Below, piece by piece: positions 1 through 5,349 of a DNA stretch of 6,465 bases (positions are counted from its first letter, which is position 1; each line of letters begins with the position of its first letter). The stretch is from Treponema sp. UBA4326 (lineage in GTDB: Bacteria; Spirochaetota; Spirochaetia; Treponematales; Treponemataceae). A model generated the notes under the pieces. That model had not been told where the DNA came from. It ran no database searches and saw only the letters and a list, made by a program, of their open reading frames with translations. Location: NCBI GenBank assembly GCA_002393835.1, contig DGTW01000278.1, forward strand, positions 1-6,465, read 5' to 3'. Made by a program: the position numbers and the translations under genes.

Positions 1-37
1 ATGCAATATAATGCGGAGCCCCTGTATATTTCCCCCT

Positions 38-66
38 CAGACATTTCTTCACAATTTTGATATACT
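38..66 (+). promoter_or_regulatory. sigma70-type promoter of the esterase gene
   Basis: A -35 element CAGACA (38-43; four of six consensus bases) and a -10 element TATACT (61-66) are separated by 17 bp. A TGA triplet directly before the -10 box (58-60) gives an extended -10. Transcription is expected to start near 73, one base before the ATG at 74, so the message would be essentially leaderless. There is no Shine-Dalgarno-like sequence between the -10 box and the ATG. Confidence 0.65.
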
Positions 67-73
67 TTTATCT

Positions 74-1072
74 ATGAATCATTCTTCAACCCCTCGCTTG
101 CTAAAAATTCTTACTATATTCATCGCACTTTCTGTCTGCACGCAGCTTTCTGCAAAAGACTATGCGCAAAAAATCTTCCTCTGGGATGGTATTCCCAAGA
201 TGGAAACCCAAAAGCGGGACACGATTCTCTACTACTCTCCGCCAAAAGGCGAGGCTTCTGATGAAAATATTTCTTCCCAAAATGCTGACTCTCGCTCCCT
301 ACCAGCCGTAATCATCTGTCCGGGGGGAAGCTATCATCATCTTGGAATGAGCCACGAAGGCTTTGCTTCTGCCCGCTGGTTTTCTTCACAGGGATTTGCG
401 GCTTTTGTTTTGCAGTACCGGGTTGCTTACAACTGCCACCACTATCCCGACCAGCTGGAAGACATTCAGATGGCGATTGTTTATGTCCGTGAACACGCCG
501 ATGAATTCAACATCGATAAAAATAAAGTCGGCGCAATCGGCTACAGCGCAGGCGGTCACTTGGTCACAATGGCCGGGGAATTTGCGAAAAGCCACAATGA
601 GCTTACAAAACTCGGAATCGAGACAAAGGAAAGCCTGCGCCCTGACTTCGTAATGCCGATTTACCCGGTCGTCACCATGCAGGACGACATAGGCCATAAA
701 TGGAGCCGACGGAGCTTGCTTGGCCACCAGTGGAGCGAGCCGAAGGCCACAATGGGCTGGCGGCCCTGGAATTTCTGGGGACACGCCTACTCACAGAGCC
801 TCAAAGACGAGTTTTCAATGGAGATGAATGTCCCCGATAACATGCCGCCGGTCTTTCTTCTCGCCTGCGAGGACGACCCCGTAGTTATCTACGAAAATTC
901 CATAAGGCTGGAAAAGGCTTTGAGCGACAAAAACATCCCTCATCTTTTTGTGAGCTACCCCAAAGGCGGTCACGGTTTCGGCATGAAAGGAAATTCCGAC
1001 ATAATGAAGGAAACTCACTGGAACGAGGAAAAACTGCTTCCCTGGCTCAGGAAGATTGGAGTCATCAACTGA
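74..1072 (+). CDS. secreted alpha/beta-hydrolase, carbohydrate esterase-like
   Basis: This encodes a 332-residue exported serine hydrolase. Residues 1-27 form a Sec signal peptide: charged start, hydrophobic stretch 9-22, and a probable cleavage after LSA at 25-27. The mature enzyme has an oxyanion-type CPGGSY motif (82-87), a nucleophile elbow GYSAGGH with Ser158, a probable catalytic Asp at 267/268 (EDDPVV) and His300 in GGHGFGM. This order and the C-terminal motif fit the alpha/beta-hydrolase subgroup that includes acetylxylan/feruloyl esterases (BD-FAE type). Removal of acetyl or feruloyl groups from plant polysaccharide in the periplasm or outside the cell is therefore a reasonable but unproven role. 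The reading frame is open from position 11, but the start at 74 is chosen because it gives the signal peptide directly and because the promoter lies inside the longer version. A Cys at 22 is not in a good lipobox (Val precedes it). The next gene's promoter overlaps this gene's stop codon. Confidence 0.85.
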   Translation: MNHSSTPRLLKILTIFIALSVCTQLSAKDYAQKIFLWDGIPKMETQKRDTILYYSPPKGEASDENISSQNADSRSLPAVIICPGGSYHHLGMSHEGFASARWFSSQGFAAFVLQYRVAYNCHHYPDQLEDIQMAIVYVREHADEFNIDKNKVGAIGYSAGGHLVTMAGEFAKSHNELTKLGIETKESLRPDFVMPIYPVVTMQDDIGHKWSRRSLLGHQWSEPKATMGWRPWNFWGHAYSQSLKDEFSMEMNVPDNMPPVFLLACEDDPVVIYENSIRLEKALSDKNIPHLFVSYPKGGHGFGMKGNSDIMKETHWNEEKLLPWLRKIGVIN

Positions 1073-1097
1073 CTTTCTCTGCATTTTCTGATATAAT
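1069..1097 (+). promoter_or_regulatory. promoter of the pseudouridine synthase gene
   Basis: A -35 element CTGACT (1069-1074) overlaps the esterase stop codon TGA (1070-1072). After a 17-bp spacer comes a perfect TATAAT at 1092-1097, preceded by TGA (1089-1091), an extended -10. The predicted start point is about 1104, and the ATG is at 1106, so the transcript should have at most a couple of leader bases. The only G-rich tract, GGG at 1101-1103, is too close to the ATG to act as a ribosome-binding site. Confidence 0.75.
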
Positions 1098-1105
1098 TTT
1101 GGGCA

Positions 1106-1855
1106 ATGAAAATCACACCTGACTACACCGTAATTTATAATGATGATGACATTGTCGTTCTCAACAAACGAAGCGGCCTTTTGATTGCCGCCGACCGTTA
1201 CGATGAGGACGCTCCCCGCCTGGATATCGAAGCCGAAAAAGAATTCGGCAAATTGTTTGCGGTCCACCGAATCGACAAAGACACTTCCGGCTGCGTAATC
1301 TATGCGAAAAATCCTGAGGCTCACCGAAATCTCTCAATGCAGTTCGAGAACCGCAAGGTCACGAAGATTTATCACGCTCTCGTACTTGGCCACCCTCTTT
1401 GGGAAACAAAAACCGTCAACTCAAAGCTTCTCGTAGACGGAGACTCACGGCACCGCACAGTCTTAAATCAAAAATACGGCAAAGTTGCCATCACTGACTT
1501 CAAAAATTTAGGGAATTGCGGCCCCTATTCATGGATTGAGGCTCGCCCTCACACAGGCCGCACCCACCAGATTCGCGCTCACCTGCAATCTCTGGGCATT
1601 TCAATCGTCTGCGACCCTCTTTATTCGGGCAATCAGCATCCTGTCCTTCTTTCTGAAATCAAAAAACGCTGGAACGGTGACGAAAATGCCGAGCGGCCTC
1701 TTTTGAGCCGTCTTGCCCTTCACGCCTACAAACTCACTCTGACCCACCCTAAGACCGGCGAAGAAGTCACTTTCACGGCTCCATATCCAAAAGACATGGA
1801 AGCCACCCGCAAGCAGCTGAGCAACATTTTCGGAGTGGATCCAATCAAAGAATAA
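1106..1855 (+). CDS. RluA-family RNA pseudouridine synthase
   Basis: This 249-residue cytoplasmic enzyme should convert a specific uridine in rRNA or tRNA to pseudouridine. The family signature HRIDKDTSG is at 54-62, with Asp57 as the catalytic aspartate. The downstream RluA/RsuA-type block RPHTGRTHQIRAH is at 147-159, followed by DPLYSG. There is no N-terminal S4 RNA-binding domain, so it resembles the compact RluA/TruC forms rather than RluC/RluD. The target site cannot be told from the sequence. The start at 1106 is supported by the promoter just upstream and by alignment of the NDDDIVVLNK strand near the N-terminus. Its TAA stop shares its last base with the ATG of the omptin-like gene (TAATG, 1853-1857), so the two are very probably co-transcribed and translationally coupled. 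Confidence 0.9.
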   Translation: MKITPDYTVIYNDDDIVVLNKRSGLLIAADRYDEDAPRLDIEAEKEFGKLFAVHRIDKDTSGCVIYAKNPEAHRNLSMQFENRKVTKIYHALVLGHPLWETKTVNSKLLVDGDSRHRTVLNQKYGKVAITDFKNLGNCGPYSWIEARPHTGRTHQIRAHLQSLGISIVCDPLYSGNQHPVLLSEIKKRWNGDENAERPLLSRLALHAYKLTLTHPKTGEEVTFTAPYPKDMEATRKQLSNIFGVDPIKE

Positions 1856-3282
1856 TGAAAAAACTTCTTTCATGTTTTATATGTTTTTTTTTATTATCAG
1901 CTATCAGTTTTTCTCAACAAGCGATTACAGATGATGCCTATATTACTGTCCTTTTAACTGATTTAGATTCAGTAAACAGACAGAACATTGCAAGAGGTCT
2001 AGATCCTATTGATGAATCAATTCCTAGACAAATAAAAGACAGAATAGAAGCGAATATAAAAAAACATACGAAATTCAAAATAACAGACCCTATTTCTTAT
2101 TTAGCGGATTACTCTATAATTTCATATGTTGATTGCATTAATTCCAGCTACATACTTTCCTTAAGTATGATTTCTTTCTCGACAGGAGAAATTCTTTTTA
2201 ATGTGCAATCAACCAATCGGAAAGACTTAAGCGACATTTTTTTATCATCATCATCGGCAGTTGATGAAGTTACAGCGTTATTCTGTGAACAGTTGAAAAT
2301 TACCTCTTCTTCTAAAGAAAAACAGCATCAAAAGAATGAAACAAAAAAAATAAGGAACTTTCCTTTTTCCCTTTCCGTGGAGCCGCTTTTCGGCATGAAA
2401 TACGGGCAGATTGATGAATATGTTTTCCTAAAGGCTTCAAAGCAATCTTCTGATAAGCTTAGCGAGTTAAACTGGGAAATCAAACCGGAATTGCAATATG
2501 GCATAAAAATCCGTGGCGGCTGGCTCGGATTCTTTGAGGAAAGCCACTTCATTGCTGGAATTCCCATGAAAACAGGAGCTATGTTCGATTCTGACTGGCA
2601 GAACATTCAGTATGCGACTTCATCAGGTGGAAACGAAGTCAAGACGAATTATTCAGAAAGCGACAATAACCTTGATTATGACATTTCTTTCGGCTTTAAA
2701 GGCGGCTACGAGTTTCGTATTTTTGACATTTTCCGAATAAGGCCTGCCATTGCCTTTGAATACCAGAACATAAAATTTACAGGCAGAAATGGAGAGGCCT
2801 GGTATGGCGAGGCAAAAAGTGGGGGCGGTTACTATCCCAACGATGACACGGCTCATCAGGAAACCCACGATTTTTCAGGACAAAGGGTCATCAGTTATCA
2901 GCGAATATCTGATTATCTCTGGCTGGGAAGTGATTTTTCCCTTGATTTGCCCATAAATCTTTCAGTGACGGCAGGTTTTTTCTTCGCGCCATATGTTTAT
3001 GCAATTTCTTATGACAGCCACCTGCTGACAAAAAAAGATTATGCTGATAAGACCATAGATTCATTTGCGGCCTTCAAGTGGAATTTTGGGCTGGAATACA
3101 AAATATACGGCAGACATTCTCTTGCGTTGACTGCCAGTTATTTCTATATGCCCGTCATAAGAGGCTCTACATACGAAAAAAAGAGTACGCAAAGCTCATA
3201 CACTTTATCCAGCGTTGCAGACAGTGGTGCGGCTTCCAGCTGGTTCGATTTGACTTTAAGTTATAAATTCCAGATTTTCTAG
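1855..3282 (+). CDS. omptin-family outer-membrane protease with extra N-terminal periplasmic domain
   Basis: This is a 475-residue exported protein. A Sec signal peptide spans 1-20 (MKK start, hydrophobic 4-19, probable cleavage after SFS). Residues 21-150 form a soluble domain, with a STGEILFN stretch at 109-116 loosely like CsgG/TolB-type domains (weak recognition). A charged linker follows at 151-168. Residues 169-475 (307, versus 297 in mature OmpT) align from memory with omptins: Glu188 with OmpT Glu27, FDSDW (244-248) with VDQDW giving the catalytic pair Asp245/Asp247, FTGRNG (308-313) with FTARGG, GQRVISYQR (342-350) with GERAIGYKQR, and DSH (387-389) with DEH giving Asp387/His389. The chain ends in Phe, as expected of a BAM-inserted barrel. 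The predicted role is a surface endopeptidase. OmpT Asp208, which sets basic P1 preference, is Ser385 here. No Shine-Dalgarno is seen; the start overlaps the previous stop. The first 480 bases are about 31% G+C, against about 43% for the rest. Confidence 0.8.
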   Translation: MKKLLSCFICFFLLSAISFSQQAITDDAYITVLLTDLDSVNRQNIARGLDPIDESIPRQIKDRIEANIKKHTKFKITDPISYLADYSIISYVDCINSSYILSLSMISFSTGEILFNVQSTNRKDLSDIFLSSSSAVDEVTALFCEQLKITSSSKEKQHQKNETKKIRNFPFSLSVEPLFGMKYGQIDEYVFLKASKQSSDKLSELNWEIKPELQYGIKIRGGWLGFFEESHFIAGIPMKTGAMFDSDWQNIQYATSSGGNEVKTNYSESDNNLDYDISFGFKGGYEFRIFDIFRIRPAIAFEYQNIKFTGRNGEAWYGEAKSGGGYYPNDDTAHQETHDFSGQRVISYQRISDYLWLGSDFSLDLPINLSVTAGFFFAPYVYAISYDSHLLTKKDYADKTIDSFAAFKWNFGLEYKIYGRHSLALTASYFYMPVIRGSTYEKKSTQSSYTLSSVADSGAASSWFDLTLSYKFQIF

Positions 3283-3334
3283 TTTCAGCCCTGTGCACAT
3301 GCAATTTTCCCCGCACGGATTTCTGCTTTGAATG

Positions 3335-3368
3335 ACACTTTTGACAAAAATGTCATAATAGTGTACAC
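3335..3368. promoter_or_regulatory. nested inverted repeats over the promoter (candidate operator)
   Basis: TGACA-AAAA-TGTCA (3342-3355) is a perfect inverted repeat that covers most of the -35 box and the start of the spacer. It is nested in a second, slightly off-centre pair, ACACT (3335-3339) and AGTGT (3360-3364). A separate 8-bp palindrome GTGTACAC (3361-3368) lies on the -10 box. Such symmetric sites over a promoter are typical of dimeric repressors. The TetR-family protein encoded in the same operon is the obvious candidate, but that link is an inference. Confidence 0.5.
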
Positions 3369-3369
3369 T
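3341..3369 (+). promoter_or_regulatory. promoter of the rRNA methyltransferase-tetR operon
   Basis: A perfect TTGACA (3341-3346), a 17-bp spacer and TACACT (3364-3369) make the best promoter in the window. Seven bases on from the end of the -10 box is 3376, the A of the ATG, so the predicted start point coincides with the start codon. No ribosome-binding site is possible within such a transcript. This promoter should drive both the methyltransferase and the overlapping regulator gene. Confidence 0.75.
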
Positions 3370-3375
3370 GTCACC

Positions 3376-4632
3376 ATGAATAATCTTGTCGCATTGTGCG
3401 CTGTGGGCGCAGAGAAAACTCTGGGAAACGAAATTAAGCTTCTTGGTTACAAATTAAACGGAAACGCGCCAGGCCGTGTTTTTTTCACTGGTGATGATGA
3501 CGCACTTTTTCGTGCTAATCTTTGCCTTCGTACGGCTGACCGTGTCTATCTGGAGCTTGCCCGCTATCAAGCCGAAGACTTTGATCAGCTTTTTGACGGA
3601 GTTTACTCAATTTCATGGCAGGATTTTCTCAAAAAAGACTCTAAAGTCACCGTCGATAAGGTGCGAACTTACAAATCAAAGCTGAATTCAGAACATGCCA
3701 TTCAGGGAATCGTCCAGAAGGCAATTTACAAAAAGCTTGGTGATGTCTGGCGCATGTCAAGCCTGCCTGAAAGTGGCGAAGAAAGCGACATCAGGGTTTT
3801 CATCACTGAAGACGAGGCTCAGATTTGCCTTGATTTGAGCGGCCTGCCACTTCATAAGCGGGGCTACCGCACAGACGGCGGCGTTGCCCCCTTGCGCGAA
3901 ACAACGGCATCAGTAATGCTTCAGCTCATGCTCTGGAGGCGAAAAATCCCTTTGCACGACCCATTCTGCGGTTCTGGAACACTTCCAATCGAAGCCTGCC
4001 TTTATGCTCACAATGTGGCTCCGGGCTTTGGCCGCCGTTTTGCCCTCGAAAATCTTCCGATTTTTAACGCAAACCGCGCCCACGAAATCAAATGCGCCGA
4101 AGCCGAAAAAATCCGCACTGATGTCGAATGCCGTATCACAGGAACAGACATCGACCCAAGCGCAATCCAGCGCTCAAGAACAAACGCTGAACACGCCTGT
4201 GTCATGGCTGGCCGTGCCCTTCAGATGATTGGCTCTGACGCCCGAATCGAACGCCCGGATTTTGATGTATCAGACTTTAAAAACCTCAAGGCCCCTTACG
4301 AAAACGGTCTCATCATCTGTAATCCGCCTTACGGCGAGCGCCTTGGCGAAGAAGAGCAGGCAAAAGAGCTTTACCGAAGCATGTCTTCCCTCTTCACAGA
4401 CTTCCCTGGCTGGGAAATCGGCGTAATCACCTCAAACAAGCATTTCCAGGAGTGCATCGCACACTACGCAAGCACCTTAAAAGACCTCAAGGCAGGAAAC
4501 TTAGACACAACTTTCTACATGTACAACGGAAGCGAAAGAGAGAAAAAAGGCCGGGCTTCTGGCGGTGAAAGAGGCGAATGGAACAAAAAATCTCCACGCA
4601 ACAAGTTCAACTCTAACCGGGGCAGAAGATAA
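3376..4632 (+). CDS. THUMP-domain class I SAM-dependent rRNA methyltransferase, RlmL-like
   Basis: This 418-residue cytoplasmic RNA methyltransferase is of the RlmL N-terminal/YpsC type; family members with known function make N2-methylguanosine in 23S rRNA. The N-terminal ~165 residues contain the ferredoxin-like/THUMP RNA-binding part, ending in the characteristic LPLHKRGYR (157-165). The catalytic domain shows the SAM-binding loop DPFCGSGT (195-202), TGTDID with Asp258, a likely ribose-binding acidic residue, and the amino-methyltransferase motif NPPYGERLG (316-324). A strongly basic, low-complexity tail (387-418, rich in Arg, Lys and Gly) follows the fold and could add RNA affinity. It has only one methyltransferase domain, unlike the fused RlmKL of enterobacteria. 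A longer frame from a TTG at 3328 is rejected because the promoter lies within it. Its stop overlaps the tetR start (TAATG at 4630-4634). Confidence 0.88.
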   Translation: MNNLVALCAVGAEKTLGNEIKLLGYKLNGNAPGRVFFTGDDDALFRANLCLRTADRVYLELARYQAEDFDQLFDGVYSISWQDFLKKDSKVTVDKVRTYKSKLNSEHAIQGIVQKAIYKKLGDVWRMSSLPESGEESDIRVFITEDEAQICLDLSGLPLHKRGYRTDGGVAPLRETTASVMLQLMLWRRKIPLHDPFCGSGTLPIEACLYAHNVAPGFGRRFALENLPIFNANRAHEIKCAEAEKIRTDVECRITGTDIDPSAIQRSRTNAEHACVMAGRALQMIGSDARIERPDFDVSDFKNLKAPYENGLIICNPPYGERLGEEEQAKELYRSMSSLFTDFPGWEIGVITSNKHFQECIAHYASTLKDLKAGNLDTTFYMYNGSEREKKGRASGGERGEWNKKSPRNKFNSNRGRR

Positions 4633-5225
4633 TGGCTATCGTAGTTGAGCATGACAAGCGAAAGCACGAAATTCTTGAAAAATCGCTGGAACTCTTTACC
4701 CGTGAAGGCTATGATGATGTTACTTTTCAGAAAATAGCCGATGCCTGCGGAATCACCCGAACAACTCTCTACATTTACTTCAAGAATAAGCGGGAAATTT
4801 TCACCTGGAGCATCAAGCAGATGACAGGAGAGCTTGAAAGCCGCCTTATGGAAATTCTTGGTGACAAAAATCTCTCCGCTGAAGAATGCCTGCGACAGCT
4901 CATGTACTGGGTCATCGACACTTGCAACGGGAACAGGCCTCTTTTCAATGTCCTTTTGATTTACCTGATTAATTTGCAGAAAACAGGAGTCAGTGCCGAA
5001 GAAAGGGTTAACCGCCGTGTAATCCGAATCAAGCACCTTCTCAGCATGATTATCATCGAAGGACAAAAACGGGGCGAATTCAAAAAAATGCCCGTCAAAA
5101 CAGTGAACAACATGCTCTATTCTCTGGTTGAGTCAGCGATATTTGAAATTGCAGTCCTCAATAAAAAAGATGTCAGTGAAGTCAAAGACAGCATTGATTT
5201 GGTAGTTCAGGGACTTAGAAAATAA
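4632..5225 (+). CDS. TetR/AcrR-family transcriptional regulator
   Basis: This 197-residue DNA-binding protein has an N-terminal TetR helix-turn-helix at about 11-57. The first helix is KHEILEKSLELFTREGY, the recognition part is KIADACGITRTTLYIYF (34-50) and KNKREIF closes the domain. The C-terminal two thirds are helical and variable, as expected for a ligand-binding and dimerisation domain; the ligand is unknown. Length is typical of the family. The ATG shares a base with the methyltransferase stop, and only a poor GGGGCAG/AGAAG tract lies upstream, so translation probably depends on coupling. No efflux pump or metabolic enzyme is adjacent. Autoregulation through the inverted repeats at 3335-3368, or a distant regulon, are the options. 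Confidence 0.92.
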   Translation: MAIVVEHDKRKHEILEKSLELFTREGYDDVTFQKIADACGITRTTLYIYFKNKREIFTWSIKQMTGELESRLMEILGDKNLSAEECLRQLMYWVIDTCNGNRPLFNVLLIYLINLQKTGVSAEERVNRRVIRIKHLLSMIIIEGQKRGEFKKMPVKTVNNMLYSLVESAIFEIAVLNKKDVSEVKDSIDLVVQGLRK

Positions 5226-5290
5226 AAAAACACAAAAAAGAATCATTTTTTTCGCTCATAACTGCCGAAAACCGAATTTTAAATCCTATA

Positions 5291-5296
5291 TATACT
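5291..5296 (+). promoter_or_regulatory. possible -10 element of the rpn promoter
   Basis: TATACT (5291-5296) lies in the 124-bp gap between tetR and rpn and matches the -10 box used by the esterase gene. There is no convincing -35 hexamer 16-18 bp upstream. If used, transcription would start near 5303 and give a leader of about 47 nt, unlike the leaderless genes upstream. Confidence 0.35.
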
Positions 5297-5299
5297 ACA

Positions 5300-5322
5300 G
5301 AGAATTTAGAAAGCGAATTCTC
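5300..5322 (+). promoter_or_regulatory. inverted repeat in the rpn leader
   Basis: GAGAATT (5300-5306) and AATTCTC (5316-5322) form a perfect 7-bp stem with a 9-base loop between the candidate -10 box and the ribosome-binding site of rpn. It is not followed by a T tract, so it is not a standard terminator. It may be an operator or an mRNA 5' stem; function unknown. Confidence 0.35.
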
Positions 5323-5337
5323 GGAAATTTTATGTAT

Positions 5338-5343
5338 AGGAGA
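5338..5343 (+). promoter_or_regulatory. Shine-Dalgarno site of full-length Rpn
   Basis: AGGAGA sits 6 bases before the ATG at 5350 and fixes that start. The in-frame ATG at 5332 lies upstream of this site and has no ribosome-binding site of its own, so it is not used here. Confidence 0.85.
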
Positions 5344-5349
5344 TTTTTT

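Noticed and set aside
11..73. Longer N-terminus for the esterase from the ATG at 11
   Set aside because: It would place 21 residues before the signal peptide and would put the promoter inside the coding sequence; there is no ribosome-binding site at 11.
386..1324. Long minus-strand frames opposite the esterase and pseudouridine synthase
   Set aside because: They lie antisense to genes with clear family motifs, show no recognisable domain and have no ribosome-binding sites; they are reverse-frame shadows.
3286..3316. Imperfect GTGC/GCAC hairpin after the omptin-like gene
   Set aside because: Short stem with a bulge, a long loop and no T tract following; not a convincing terminator.
3328..3375. 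TTG start at 3328 for the methyltransferase
   Set aside because: The added residues lie over a perfect -35 box, a -10 box and palindromes, and the family N-terminus (LVALCAVGAE) begins right after the ATG at 3376.
5234..5252. A6...T7 hairpin after tetR as a terminator
   Set aside because: The stem would be A-U pairs only with a 6-base loop and no separate T tract; too weak to call.
5332..5349. ATG at 5332 as the rpn start
   Set aside because: The strong AGGAGA site lies downstream of it and is ideally spaced for the ATG at 5350.
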